Positions 22,431 to 34,552 of a stretch of 64,000 nt of DNA are shown piece by piece. The stretch's first letter is position 1, and every line of letters starts with the position of its first letter. Source of the DNA: Hyperoodon ampullatus. Its lineage: Eukaryota > Chordata > Mammalia > Artiodactyla > Ziphiidae. The stretch spans positions 100,095,513 through 100,159,512 of the forward strand of contig OX457057.1 in the NCBI GenBank assembly GCA_949752795.1, given 5' to 3'. The position numbers were made by a program, and so were the translations under genes. The notes under the pieces were generated by a model that made no database searches, was not told where the DNA came from, and worked only from the letters and a program-made list of their open reading frames with translations.

Positions 22431-24469
22431 GTCAAGATCATGACTCAGGAAAAGTGCATGTCTGGTTTCTGATAAGTATAAGAAGGGACTTCTCACACTG
22501 TCTCCTCTTCTCCCACTCTTTGCTAATAGCAAGGCCACCTGGAAATCACAGTGGTGGACTCTCTTTTTTACTCCCCCTCCCAAATAAACCCTCTGGCAGC
22601 ACTGTTCTTAACCCTGCCAAGTCCAGCAGAGGTCTTTACCATGTCGGGGAGCGCCATGTAGGAGAAAGAGGCTTCCTCCCCTGGTGATCTTCTTCCTCCT
22701 GAGAGTGACTGTACAATTCATGGTTTGCCTGTGGTGGGGTGAGAGTGGCGGGCACACAGGGAGAACAACTAGGAAGGGGAAAAGACAAAAGCACCAGATT
22801 CTAAAGGGAGAGAACCAGAGAAACTTGGGTCAACGGTGTGACCAAGGTCGTGGTCAAAGGTCGAGGAGGGTGTAACTAGATTAGGGCCTTTTCCTCACAA
22901 GACCATGAGTCGCAGGGCTCCTGCCAGCTCATCAGCACCCTTGTCATCATCCTCATCCCAGAAGACAAGTGAGTGTTTTCCTCGGGACTTGGAGCATTAC
23001 CCAGTTTTGCCCTTTTCACTGACACTGTATGTGATAGTCTGAAAGCATGGCGCTTGGCCTGGCTGCTTCAGGGAGGCCTTTGGAGCCTGTTCTCATCACC
23101 ACCTTCACTTGGGCACACCCCTAACACTTACAGGGCCAAGAACAAGATAGTCAAAGCTATAAATCAAGTTAACAAACTGTGAGATAAAATATACTCTATC
23201 CTTGACACATATAGCTTCATAAGCCTGGAAAGTTTAAATCTAGAATATTCAGGCTCCTTGGAGTTCTGCTCTGGCACATGGAAGTATGGGGAAAGATGAC
23301 CTCCACCCTCCAGACTGCCCCCACCTCTTCCCACACTGGGTTTTGACTCACCCTTAAGGGACCTCACACACACACACACGCACACACACGTGGACATCCA
23401 GCCCACATGTCCAAGTTCTGTGCACACCTGTCAATGACACAATCCACTCTTTTAAAGATATGCTAGGGTAGAAGCTTATGCAGACACTCTAAGCCCGCTT
23501 GGGGCCCTTTGAGCAAAGTATTGCAGGTTCCCAGGTACCTGAAGTATGGCAAAGAAAGGGAGTCATGGGACTTGGCTAGGCATATCCTCATGGCACCAAG
23601 GATTCCTTGCTCTTTGGGGAGGGTTATGGCTGGAAAAGTGGGACCCTCTAAAGTGCAAGTTCCAGAGCAGAGCCTCCTCTTGCCCAGAGCATCCGGCATC
23701 CTCATCAGCATCATGACCCATAGCACGCCCATTCCCCGCCTAGGCGGTGTAGAGAACACCTCGCTGGGATTTGCTCCCCACCTGGGCTCTCACCACACCC
23801 GTCCATCCACATTCTTATCAACTCCAGGCAGAAACACAGAGTCACTCAGGCCCAAAGCTCCTTTGGGAAGAGACTGAGGGACAGGGAGAGGGAGAGCCAG
23901 GCTGGAGACTGAGGAAGGATGGAGCAGGGCTGGGACTCCTGGGGCCTGTCCCATTGTTAAGCAGGCCCCCCACCAGATTTAGTAGAGCACTGCTGCTGTG
24001 CTTTGCTCAGTGTTGAAGCTCTAATAGGCTCCCCCAGTGGGCCACTCAGGGCCCACACTGCCTCTGAGCAGCTGCTGTGCTGAGCGAGGGAGCGAGAGGC
24101 TCGTTTGCAGACCACGTGCCTGTCGCCTTCTGAGGAAGCCATCACAGCACATCCTGGAACAGGCTCCCGAGGAGGCATCACAGTTTAGTATAATTCGTCA
24201 ACTTCACAGCTGCTGCTTGGGAGGGAGGGGGCCTGGGGGAGCAAGTGCCAAGCTGCTCAGGAATCAAGAGCATTCCCCAGGCCAGCCAAGAGAGAGCGAG
24301 CCCCCAACAAGAGAGGGCAGGGCTCCAGATTGCCTCTGGCTTCACCTCAAGCCTGTCACAGGCCTGGGGGCTCCCCAGAGGTGGTCAGCCATTTGCCCAG
24401 ACCTCTGCTGGCCCCGAGGGCGCTGGGAGACTGGAACTCAGGGAGAGAGCCGGTCTTCAGGGTCAGGAA
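22431..24469. other. mostly unique sequence
   Basis: Contains a short (CA)n at about 23368-23392 (cacacacacacacgcacac). The longest non-repeat open frame of the window (24037-24558, 173 codons, plus strand) lies at the right end. It has no recognised domain and its last codons are inside a MIR, so I treat it as chance. Confidence 0.35.
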
Positions 24470-24595
24470 GACTGAATTCAAGAGCCTCCACATCATCCAC
24501 TGGTATGATTCACGGCAAGTTACTTCACCTCTCTAAGCCTCTATTTGCCTATCTGTAAAATGGAAGTGAAAGTAATTCTTATGGCAAGTCTTGAT
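24470..24595 (+). repeat. MIR SINE fragment
   Basis: gcaagttacttcacctctct, aagcctctatttgcctatct and gtaaaatggaagtgaaagta match the MIR core. Confidence 0.75.
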
Positions 24596-24647
24596 ATTCA
24601 ACTAGGAGTGTGCAAGTTATTAAAATATTGAAATATTTGGTAAAGAG

Positions 24648-24822
24648 CAGTGGTTCTCAAAGTGTGGTTTCTAGACCAACAGCATCATCATCACCTGGGA
24701 ATGTGTTAGAAAGGCACATTCTTGGGGTCCACCCCAGACCTACTGAATCAGAAACTCCAGAGATGGGGTCTCGTAATCGATGTTTTAACAAGCCTTCCAG
24801 GTGATTCTAAAGCAAGCTAAAA
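24648..24822. mobile_element. MER5A-type hAT nonautonomous element
   Basis: Begins cagtggttctcaaagtgtgg and continues with catcatcatcacctgggaat, accccagacctactgaatca, gaaactccagagatggggtc and ccttccaggtgattctaaag. The right terminus is eroded. Confidence 0.9.
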
Positions 24823-24844
24823 TACAGAGTATTTCCACCGCCTT

Positions 24845-25593
24845 AAAAATCCTCTGTGCTCTGTCTGTTCATCCCTCCCCACCCGCTGGCAACCACTGAT
24901 CTTTTCAGTGTCTCCATAGTTTTCCTTTTCCATCATGTCATATAGATGGAATCATGTAATATGTAGCCTTTTCAGATTGGCTTCTTTCACTTAGTAATAT
25001 GCATTTACGCTTCCTCCATGTTGTTTCATGACTTGGTATGGTAGCTCCTTTCCTTTTAGTGCTGAATAATATTCCATTGTCTGGATATATCACAGTATAC
25101 CCACTCACCTACTGAAGGGCATCCTGGTTGTTTCCAAATTTTGGCAATTATGAATAAAGCTGCTATAAACATCCATGCACAGGTTTTTGTGTGGATATAG
25201 GTTTTCAACAACTCTGGGCAAATACTAAGGAGCGTGATTGCTAGATCATATGGTGAGAGTGTATTTAGTTTTATAAGAAACTGCCAAAGTGTCTTCCAAA
25301 ATGGTTGTACAATTTTGCATTCCCATCAACAATGAATGAGAGCTCCTGTTGCACCAAATCCTCACCAGCATTTGTGTTGTCAGTGTTTTGGATTTGGACC
25401 ACTCTCTTATGTGTGTAGTGGTATCTCTTTGTTGTTTTAATTTTCATTTCCCTGATGACGTATGAGGTGTAGCATATTTATGTATGCTTATTTGCCTTCT
25501 ATATCTTGTTTGGTGAGGTATCTGTTCAGGTCTTTTACTCATTTTTTAATCAGATTGTTCATTTTCTGCTTGTTTAGTTTTAAGAGTTCTTGG
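24845..25593 (-). mobile_element. old L1 fragment, part 1 (interrupted by SINE)
   Basis: Antisense old L1, probably the end of ORF2 and adjoining sequence: gctgaataatattccattgt, tgaataaagctgctataaac, ctgccaaagtgtcttccaaa and ttttcatttccctgatgacg. It continues at 25819 after a SINE insertion. Confidence 0.85.
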
Positions 25594-25808
25594 GGGCTTC
25601 CCTGGTGGCGCAGTGGTTGAGAGTCCACCTGCCGATGCAGGGGACACGAGTTCGTGCCCTGGTCCGGGAAGATCCCACGTGCCGCGGAGAGGCTGGGCCC
25701 GTGAGCCATGGCCGCTGAGCCTGCGCGTCCGGAGCCTGTGTTCCACAACAGGAGAGGCCACAACAGTGAGAGGTCTGCGTACCGCAAAAAAAAAAAAAAA
25801 AAAAAAAT
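25594..25808 (+). mobile_element. CHR-type SINE nested in old L1
   Basis: Full tRNA-like head, CHR body and A tail. The duplication gagttcttgg is present at 25584-25593 and 25809-25818. The surrounding old L1 reads through when the SINE is removed. Confidence 0.95.
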
Positions 25809-25818
25809 GAGTTCTTGG

Positions 25819-25905
25819 TATATTTTAAGTAGTCCTTTATCAGTTGTATCTTTTGCAAATATTTTTCCTTCAGTCTGTGGCTTGTCTTCTCATTCTCTTG
25901 AGGTA
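25819..25905 (-). mobile_element. old L1 fragment, part 2
   Basis: Continuation of the antisense L1 after the SINE: tatattttaagtagtccttt, atcagttgtatcttttgcaa and cagtctgtggcttgtcttct. Confidence 0.8.
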
Positions 25906-26254
25906 AGTTGATGTTTTTTATTTGTTTTGTTTTGTTTTAGTAACACAGCAATAAAGGGTAAAAATAATAAGTATTTAGGGAAAGGTGTGACAAGAATTCT
26001 CAGACACCCCACAGTGAGAGTTCTGAGGCCAGGGACACAGGCCATATGGCTCTAACAAGTCCCCTGGCTCCAGTCCCTTATTTCCACTTATCTCCAAGAC
26101 AAGGCTCTGTCCTTAGATAAGGAACTCTCCAGCCCAAATTCCCCAGAACAATTTTCCGCTTCAACAGACAAATCATCAGTGTTTCTTAACCCTTTGGGGA
26201 CCACTGACCTCTTTGAGAATCTGATGAAAGCCACAGGCCTCTCCCCAGTAAAAT

Positions 26255-26286
<32 letters not shown>

Positions 26287-28125
26287 GCACACACATTACA
26301 TGCTAATTCAGGTGTCCACAGGCTTCCCAAAGCCCATGCAACATTCAGTGACCCCAGATTAGGAGGCCATGCTGGAGACGGGGAAGAGAAAGACTTGAGC
26401 TGCTTGTAGTCAACCAGTCAGGGCACCAAGGGGCAAAGTACAAGCCATTTCCTTCTCAAGGCAAACCCAAACTCACAGTCCCTATCTTCCAAGTCCTCTA
26501 GGCTCTTCCCTTGCCTGTGCCTTGCTCTTTTGAGATCTGGGGAGGAAATGAAGAAGAATTAGTGGCCAGAGCTTGGAGCCATCATTCAGCCCTGGTCACA
26601 CTGACCTCATGCAACCCCGAACCAGAGCGAATGAGCTGTCCTCACCCCCACCAGCCCTGGTGGCGGCCGTTCTCCAGCTGCAACAAAGCAACCCCATGGC
26701 GGGCAGCACCTCCCCTCTACCTCCCGAGGCCTTCTAGGGGCCCAGCTGGTGGTCCGGCTGCCCGGGACCTTCAGTTCAGAAAGAAGTGCAGGAAGTAGGG
26801 GAGGCAAGTGCAGCACCAAGAGTGCAAAAATGTGAGGGGACACTCACTCTCAGGGCCCTGCAAAGAAGACCACCGGGAGGCATGTGGCCAGTGTCCTTCC
26901 CTGGATACAGAAAGAGCTGACTGCAACAGCGTCAGCTCAGCTAAGTTGGTTTGTGGCAAATCACAGCCACCTCAGAGCAAAGCTCCCTGGCAATTCACCA
27001 GCTGCAAGCCCACCTTTGGTGACCTTTGAGAGTGAGGGAGGGTCGGCTCCTATATGGAAAATACAGCAGAGACGTTGTTAACACCTTACACGGGGCACTG
27101 GAGGAGCTTGGAACTTGCAAGGAAAGGGTCTTTCTCCGCAGCCCCGCCTGGGGTGAGTGTGAGTCCGCTGTGGAGAGAGGGGGAGACTCGCCTCGGTGAG
27201 AGCTGGGCGTGGCTGCCTGGGCCCGCTCCTCACCCAAGGAGGAGTCCTCTCCAGGAGGGTCCTCCAGTGCCATTCACATGCGGCCTCGGGAGCTTGCCCG
27301 AGTCCTTCCACCCTGCAAAACCCAGCTCCCAGCGTTCTCACTCCGCTCACCCTCTCCCAATCTGTCAGCTGCCTAAGGCTTCCCCCATCTGCCCAGGCTA
27401 GGAAGATGCCAGCACACGACAGGAGGGCCAGATCCCACCCGCCTCACTCTCTGCCCCAGTCCTCTGGCGGTGGTGGCTATGGGGGGGGGTGGGGGTTGAA
27501 CAGACAGGAACTGAGAAGGGCAGGAAAAGGGATTATCAACAGCTCCTCAGGTGCAAAGATGGCAAGCCTCTGAAAGCTAAGAAGGGTGTGAAATTCATCC
27601 TTCATCTCTTTTTGGAAATGTAGGTCCTCACCTGCTGGATCTCCCCAACCAGGCACTCCGGGAGGTGTGGAGCAGGTGTGGCAGGAAGCCCTCAACTGAG
27701 GGTGAGATCCGCTTTCCTGGACTGTGTACATCTTTGCTCTGCTCACAATCGCCCCAGACCTCACCCCACTCCCCTGACACTGTTATTGTGCTGGACCTTG
27801 GAAAAGGTGATGTGGAGGCCACTGAAGAGGTAGGGGACAGACACACACACAGAACAACCTAGAAGTCGAAGGGTTTTTTCCTAACCCTCATCCCTTAGGA
27901 TGGTTTCCAGGGTTGGGAGAGTGAAGGTGATGAACTTACAAAAAAAAAGTTGACCTATAGAGAATGAGGAGATTGTAAATAATTTGAAGTCTTCATAACA
28001 AGAGCTTGTCACAGCTTTGAAGGCTTGAGGAAGACAGGACAGAAAAGTCTGGAAGTCAGCTCTGTGGTTCATGATGCGGTGCCACTCCCACCCCACTCTG
28101 GGGCATCACAAGATGTTCTGCCTTC
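25906..28125. other. mostly unique sequence with an (AC)n microsatellite
   Basis: Holds an (AC)n tract at about 26255-26297. The 26500-27480 part is GC-rich but has too few CpG for an island. A G-rich run lies at 27481-27496. No exon is recognised. Confidence 0.4.
26255..26297. repeat. (AC)n microsatellite
   Basis: About 30 pure bases of AC then aagcacacacat; a standard dinucleotide tract. Confidence 0.95.
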
Positions 28126-28129
28126 CTGG

Positions 28130-28211
28130 GTCTCAGATTCATGACATCATAAACATTTATTGAGCATCTTCATTGTGTCAAGCATCGTGCTAAGTATTGG
28201 AGGTCAAACTA
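28130..28211 (-). repeat. L2 3' fragment
   Basis: aaacatttattgagcatctt, cattgtgtcaagcatcgtgc and taagtattggaggtcaaac match the antisense L2 terminus. Confidence 0.65.
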
Positions 28212-28435
28212 AGAATAGCTAACATTCACTACCTGGTTTTTAGGTACAGACGCTGTTCTAAGCACTTTGCTTATATCTCCCTATGAGGTAGACACTACTA
28301 TTATCCTCACTTTATATATGAGGACACTGTGGCACAGAGAAATTCAGCAATGTGCTTATGTCTGCCAACTAGGAAGTGGTAGGACACTGACTGTCTGATC
28401 CCAGACCACGCCCTTAACCACTACTGAACACTCCC
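28212..28435 (-). repeat. MIR SINE
   Basis: Antisense MIR: agacgctgttctaagcactt, attatcctcactttatatat, gaggacactgtggcacagag and acgcccttaaccactac, close to full length. Confidence 0.85.
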
Positions 28436-28496
28436 TCTCAAGGCAAAAACAGACACACTCTCTGTTTCATGACCTTACAGTCTAAGGAAAAGTAGA

Positions 28497-28685
28497 GCCT
28501 GTGGGCCTGTCCTTATAAATAAAGTTTTATTGTAACACAAACTTACTCATTTGTTTACCTATTGTTTATGTCTGCTTTCACATGACAATGGCTCCATTAA
28601 GTGGTTGTGATAGAAACTGCATGGCCCACAAATCCTAAGATATTTACTCTGTGGCTCTTGACAGAAAAGATGTGCCAACTCCTGG
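28497..28685 (+). mobile_element. MER58-like hAT-Charlie nonautonomous element
   Basis: gggcctgtccttataaataa, agttttattgtaacacaaac, attgtttatgtctgctttca, catggcccacaaatcctaag and atgtgccaactcctg match the common hAT-Charlie element recalled as MER58. The family is firm; the exact name is from memory. Confidence 0.75.
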
Positions 28686-29059
28686 TCTAGTGAAGTAGAA
28701 CCATCTTGCTCTACCATGGGAAATCAGGAAGACACATGAGGTGATGAGAGGGACAATGCTTTGAGCTCTTTGGTCGAAGAAATGGTCAACACATCAAGCC
28801 AGAGTATACCCAGCCTATCACCCAACATTCCATCTATTCCATCTCCAGGATAACCAGCCAGGATGATTTTGAATCACTCTTCTCCTGATCGTCCCACTGT
28901 CACTCAATATCCTGGGCCCAGAGGAGACAGATGGGGCACCTACTGGCAAGAGTCATAACTAATTACAGTTAGAGGGAATAGATCTGTTCTCACAGGCGCA
29001 GACACTGCAGGCAGCTTGGGAGGGTGGTGAGCTCTGCCTCCAGCTAGAGAGGTTGCTCA

Positions 29060-29200
29060 TTGATCCACCTAATCATTCAATATTTGTTAAGCACCCACTA
29101 TGTGCCAGATCCCAGGGTGGGTGCTGTGCTCATAGGAAGTCCCACTATGGATACAGTTCAGACAAAATCATACATTGGACAAGGATTAGACAAAAAACAC
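29060..29200 (-). repeat. L2/MIR-type fragment
   Basis: ttcaatatttgttaagcacc, cactatgtgccagatcccag and gtgggtgctgtgctcatagg are the antisense L2 terminus. Confidence 0.6.
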
Positions 29201-30902
29201 CATACTGCACCTTCTAATTCTAAGATGCTATGCTTCAGTGTTCTCTAGGGTTTGCTCCCTCACAAGGAAGTCCTCCATATTCAGGTGGTACACAAGAGAG
29301 GATCAAATTTGAAGAAAGCTGCCCCCCTACTTTTCTTCCTTCCAAGGCAAGCTTCCAGCTTTTTCCAATTCTACCCCACTGTATTGCAGAGTAGCTTGCT
29401 CAGCAAATAGCCACTGGATATGGAAATATATAATAAGCCTCAAATTATTTTATTCAGCTTTGATTAAATGGCACCAAATGAAAAAAAAACAGCATTAAGA
29501 AAAATCTTTAAATAAAGAAACTATTGGCACAAGTGTTTTGAGGATGTAAAACCTGGAGGTGGCATGGGCCTTTGCTTAGACAGGTGAAAAATGTTAGAAA
29601 ATATTTACATATCATATACAAAATTTAGGTTAAATCCATACTTTTTCTGCATCTTGTCATCATAAAGTTGAGTTTCCATCTAAGTCTGTTCATGAAAAAA
29701 GGCAAAGAACTTTCCTATAATACTGACTCATTTAAGAATTCTAAAGACTTGTTATCATGAGACCATTAATGTTTGTTATAGGAGTCAACATGTGTTGAAA
29801 TGTTTGCTGTAGAAAATTGTTCACTTAAAGTAGTTAAGGTGTGTTTATCAAAGGAGGTTGAATTTTCTCACCAGCCTTGCTATAATTAATCCACTGACAA
29901 TGACCTCACTGGTCTTGTTATAATTCAACCAGTGAAAAAGACTCGGCGGAGCCTCTTAAAATTAGGAACATGACTAAAGGCATTCCTTCCCTCAAAAAAA
30001 AGAGTTATTTTGAAAGTAAAATAAATGTGGTTCTAACAGATTAACTTCAAAATACCATGCAGAATCTCAATTTTCCACAACAAGGGAATCCTCTTGTAAA
30101 GAGGCTTAATGAGACTCTGCTCGAAGATTATTTTTCCCTCTCTAATGCCAATTTGTGTGCACATCTTCAGGTCACAGAGGATATTTCTAGAGGCTCAGCC
30201 CCTGCTCATACCTCCTGCTTTGCTCCAAGACTGAGAAAAATACAGAACTTTTAACTTCTCCACAAGCCACTATCCAGAATCCTCATTGCCTTCCCTGGAG
30301 CTCAGCCCCAGGGAAGCTGAGCTTCCCTGGGAAGCTCCAGGGAAGGCCCAGTCCACAGCCTCCTGAGCCAGAAGCCTGCAACCAAAGAAACGATTTGCTT
30401 TTTAAGGCACTTTTTCCTCCCAGTTATAATCAGAGGAGTGGTGTTGGCTGTTTTTGAAAGCTTTTGGGGTCAGACACAAACACTAATAGAATGACAGTAG
30501 GAAAAGACAAATATAGCATTATTATGCCAGGCGTCTCTCGGGGGAGCTGGCTAGGTGACCCCAGTGTAGCCGCCAGAAAACCATGTGGTGGTATCCATCT
30601 TGGCCTCCCAGGCCTGGCCAATCCACACATGTCCCAAGAAGAAATTCTGCTGAAGGTATGTGCGGCTCCAGAAGGAGACTCAGAGTGAGGCTGGGTTTTC
30701 AATGATCAGTTGCTCAATTGAAAATAGTTAAGACTGTTCTCAATTTCTGGGCAAGGCTAAACTGAGAACCAGCTAGGTACCAGGGAGGCATCAAATCTTC
30801 ATAGATTCTCAGGTGCTGAAGGACACCCAAGCACCCCAGTGAGAGCACCCAGCTTCAGATGAAAACCTCCAGGGGGCAACTTCTTCCTCCTCCCCTCTGC
30901 CT
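29201..30902. other. mostly unique sequence with a hairpin
   Basis: AT-rich unique sequence at 29400-30060, no repeat recognised. It contains the perfect-arm hairpin at 30288-30347. Confidence 0.4.
30288..30347. repeat. 60-nt two-part inverted repeat (hairpin/cruciform)
   Basis: Outer arms of 15 bases are perfect complements (gccttccctggagct at 30288-30302 with agctccagggaaggc at 30333-30347). Nested inner arms of 12 bases are also perfect (cccagggaagct at 30307-30318 with agcttccctggg at 30320-30331) around one central base. Only a 4-to-1 bulge separates the two stems. This is not a feature of any repeat family that I recognise. Confidence 0.95.
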
Positions 30903-31185
30903 TTCTCTGCTTTCCATACAATATTTGTTTTTCTCTTTCTGACTTACTTCACTCTGTATGACAGACTCTAGGTCCATCCACCTCACTACAAATAGTTCAA
31001 TTTCGTTCTTTTTTATGGCTGAGTAATATTCCATTGTATATATGTGCCACATCTTCTTTATCTATTCATCTGTCGATGGACACTTAGGTTGCTTCCATAT
31101 CCTGCCTATTGTAAATAGAGCTGCAATGAACATTGTGGTACATGACTCTTTTTGAATTATGGTTTTCTCAGGGTATATGTCCACC
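30903..31185 (-). mobile_element. L1 ORF2 C-terminal fragment
   Basis: On the minus strand it encodes L1 ORF2 end phrases such as MWHIYTMEYYSAIKKNEIE and EVSQKEKNKY. The usual 3' UTR is missing: L1 homology stops near 30918 and changes into a pyrimidine-rich run, so both ends are truncated. Confidence 0.9.
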
Positions 31186-32214
31186 AGGGCTCTTGTCAGT
31201 AGTTGGGAGGGGGAAGGGTGTAAGAGGCGCTCAGGAGCCTTTTCGGTGTCGCTATTAGGGTCCTTCCTAAAATGGATAGAAGTGGATAACTTACTGCCCT
31301 TTCTTTTTCCATCCTCTTTTTGCACATGGAATTGAGAGTTAATTCTAAGCATCTGCTCCTAGGGGACCCTAGTTCAGCACCCCAACCTGAGGCATAAAGG
31401 TATCTCCCCTAATTCTGGAGAGTTCCTACCTTCCCCACCCCCAGGTCATCTATAGCTCTCTTTAGGCAGCCACCAGAAACAGAAGAAGTGGCAGAAGCAG
31501 AGACAGATGTGGACAGGCCCAGGAGCTGACACAGTGCCATCTTCCCTGCCCCATGTACCTCACAAACCCACATGGACCTGCACAGGAAAGCCCCAGAGCA
31601 GCAGCCACCTTCTCTGCAGCATCACCTCACCTTCCTCCACCTCAGCACCAGGGCTCTTCATGTCTCTGTTCCTCCTTTCAGCCCAGAATTGGATCAAGGG
31701 AGAAAAGACTGAAGATGATGTTTTCATTGAGGTTCTCTGACCTCTCTGTAGGGTGGCCAGAAGGGAGGTGTCCCTTCTGGAACTGACCAGGGCTCCTTCC
31801 TTCTCCTGCCAGAAACAGCTAGTAGGAGGGAACACTGGTGACTAAGAGAACTCGGTGTTCCTCCCAGAGGAACCTGAGGGCAAAACACAGATTCTTCCAG
31901 AAGTAAGCAGATATCACAGGGTAGGGGCTACTCTTCACCTGTTGTTCACTCAAAGAAACAGGCATATTTTTCAAGTCAAAAAAGGAGATATAGCCTACTC
32001 AAGGAATCTTTTTCTGATGTATTATATTTGTTTAGATAAAGCCTTATAAATGTATGCAAATTAAATCACGTGAAGTTATGTATTTATTGAATAAAGAAGA
32101 ATGTGGTGGCCAAAACTGAAGAGGGAGACTTTGGGACAGGGTTTTTCAGAGAGCAACTCATAGAGGAAGGGATCTGGGACCTTCTTAACTCTTGAAAAAT
32201 CCCACCCGCTATGT
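31186..32214. other. unassigned unique sequence
   Basis: Nothing is recognised. Several overlapping short frames have no known motif. Confidence 0.4.
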
Positions 32215-32375
32215 GCCTCCATTGTTGCATTTATCACATTATATTTTAAAGCATTTTCCCATTTGCTTTTTGTATATACCAGGAGCTCTTTGAAACCAAA
32301 GCCTACACACTATTTATCTTTGAATGCCCTGTGTCCAGTGCTAGGCCTTAGAGGAGCACCATAAATACTTGCCGA
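32215..32375 (+). repeat. L2 3' end
   Basis: tataccaggagctctttgaa, atttatctttgaatgccctg and accataaatacttgccgagt are sense L2 terminal phrases ('gcaccataaatatttgttgagtga'). Confidence 0.55.
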
Positions 32376-32496
32376 GTGATTCATCTATGAACTGGGAGAC
32401 TAAGTTGTGCCCACCAGGAAACAAATGCTCTGTAAACTTAAGGTCTGTGTTCTTTCATTTTTCTTGTTTGCTTAATTTCAAAGTAAAATTTCTTTT

Positions 32497-32499
<3 letters not shown>

Positions 32500-32537
<38 letters not shown>
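32500..32537. repeat. (CA)n microsatellite
   Basis: A pure dinucleotide run of about 37 bases. Confidence 0.97.
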
Positions 32538-32539
<2 letters not shown>

Positions 32540-33286
32540 TCTCTTGGTTGAACCATAGAGAAAGGGATTTGTCCATGCTTAAGTGTGTATTGGTAGTAGT
32601 GAAAGCAAGATCAAGGTCCATTGTAAGGGGAGATGAAGACTCATGTAGAAAGTTGTCAAACTTCATGCAAAAACTCTTAAGAGAAACTTATTTAAGAGTG
32701 TCCAACTAAGCCTCAGGCTATAGAAATTCCAAAAGCTATTCAATACAAAGGAGCTAGGAAACCAGTCTGAGAGTGGAGGCTCGTCAAAAAAGCAGATGGT
32801 TGATCCAGGAAGACCTAGCACCAAACTGCTAAGAAGAATTTCTATCAAAGCGTCCTTAGACATTCATCAAAGGGATCTTTTCTAGGTGCAGCCCATCATG
32901 CTGTGGCACCTGCTTCCGGGGCATCATATTGGTGACACAGATAGACTGGGAGACCATTGTAGCCGCCTATATGTTACTGTAGAGAGGAATCCCTCAGAAA
33001 CTCTTTTTGGCTTGTGTCTCGAAGCACACCACTTTACATGTTTGTCCCCTGCTAAATGCAAGGAGAGGGACCCACACACACGAGTTTGATGACCTGAAGG
33101 AGTTGAGAAGGACGTGAGCACTATCCGGGCAAATAAGGTACATAGCTGTTTCCCTTTAGTTAGTTAATACAATTCTGTTCCATTTGCAGGAATAAACAGA
33201 CCTCCTCACCAGGGAACACAACAACATACTTATCGAGCACTTTCTATGTAATAGACACAGTGGAGAGAGTCATGTTTTAATTAGTG
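32538..33286. other. mostly unique sequence
   Basis: No repeat is recognised except a short antisense L2-like piece at about 33222-33270 (ttatcgagcactttctatgt). Confidence 0.35.
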
Positions 33287-33560
33287 AGGTTACACTTGGG
33301 TAACGAACCCCCAAAGCTCAGTGACTGAAAGCACGAGAAGCTGGCTTCTTTCCTGTGACAGCTCAGGAAGATGTTCAGGTCTGTCCCCATAGTTTGGCAG
33401 CCTCCAATGTCACCACGTCATCACCATCATGGTGGCAAGGCTGGGGGGCGGTACTCTCAATCTCTTGGCCTGCTTGACACATTCCAGTGGGAAGGAGGTG
33501 GCCTCTCCTAACTGCCAGGGAGGCTGAGAGAAGCAAGGAGCTAAGAAGCCCTTTCCAACC
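33287..33560. repeat. old interspersed repeat remnant, family unsure
   Basis: gggtaacgaacccccaaagc followed by tcagtgactgaaagcac recalls the mammalian phrase 'gtaacaaacaaccccaaaatctcagtggcttaaa' seen in old LTR-type elements. Heavily decayed. Confidence 0.35.
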
Positions 33561-33744
33561 GTCCTCACCCTCAGCCAGCCCAGCTAATTAAGCACACTTC
33601 ATCACGGGGGCACAACAGCCCTCTCCAGGCTGGATCCTGGGCTGGCTTGGTCCTCCTCAGCTGCCAGTCATCCCCTCCCACTGAAGTTCCCAATGTACCT
33701 GCAAAGCTGGGGTTCATTGCCCATCCCAAATCACTCCCTCACTC

Positions 33745-34010
33745 ACTAAGTCAACATGGATTGATTTTGCATTCTATGCCAGGCATGGGGTAGGTGCTGG
33801 AGACACAGTGCTGTATGAGCCATGCATGGTCAAGGTCTCCACGGAACTTACATTCCCATGTACAGGAGACAAACAAGAAAAAGCCAACCAATCATTAAAC
33901 ACATGCTTTCCTAGAGCAGTAAGAGTTTTAAAGGAAATAAAACTGTCATATGAGTGAAAGGTCTAGGGTCAGGGGGCTACTTTGGATGGAGAGGTCGGGG
34001 AAGCCCTCTC
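33745..34010 (-). repeat. L2 LINE fragment
   Basis: tctatgccaggcatggggta, ggtgctggagacacagtgct, acggaacttacattcccatg, tacaggagacaaacaagaaa and ggggaagccctctcagag are in antisense L2 order. Confidence 0.75.
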
Positions 34011-34224
34011 AGAGCCCGAAGAGGAGAGGAAGAACAGCCATACGGGCAGCGTGGGAGGTTGCACTGGGCAGCAAGTCCTAAGACCTTGGGCAGAAATGGG
34101 TTTGGCATGTCTGAGGACCTACAGGAAGGCCAGTGTGGCTGGTCTCCCATGCGAAGCGGAGTGGCCTGAGCTGAGATCAGAGAGGTCAACGGGGCCATAT
34201 AACAAAGGGTGCGCCATGGCAAGA

Positions 34225-34510
34225 GGCCATTTGGTCACAGAGCAAATGTCTACTGAGCATCCACGAGTCCAGAGACTGAAGACAGCACAGTGAAAACGTA
34301 AATCCCTGCCCTTTTGGAGCCCATACATGACAGGGGAGACACAAAGCCAACAAACAAATGAACAACAACATCATGTCAGGTAGCGGTAAGAGTTCTGAAT
34401 GAGATAGAGCAGGATTCCAGAGTAGATTGATGAGGCTTCTATTACAGATGGGACGGGAAGGCAGGGCCTCTGGTGAGAAGAGCAGAGACCTGGAGGAAGT
34501 GAGGGGATGA
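34225..34510 (-). repeat. L2 LINE fragment
   Basis: Second copy of the same region in the same orientation: tctactgagcatccacgagt, cccttttggagcccatacat and gggagacacaaagccaacaa. Two L2 3' regions in series suggest independent insertions or a duplication. Confidence 0.7.
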
Positions 34511-34552
34511 GCCAAGTAAGTGTCTGAGGGACTGGCATTCAGAGAGCTCTTA

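Noticed and set aside
24037..24558. 173-codon plus-strand open frame, the longest outside L1
   Set aside because: GC-rich composition makes long frames likely; no domain, no splice context, and the last codons lie in a MIR repeat.
26500..27480. Possible CpG island or promoter
   Set aside because: GC-rich by eye but with few CpG and no exon or start-site signal.
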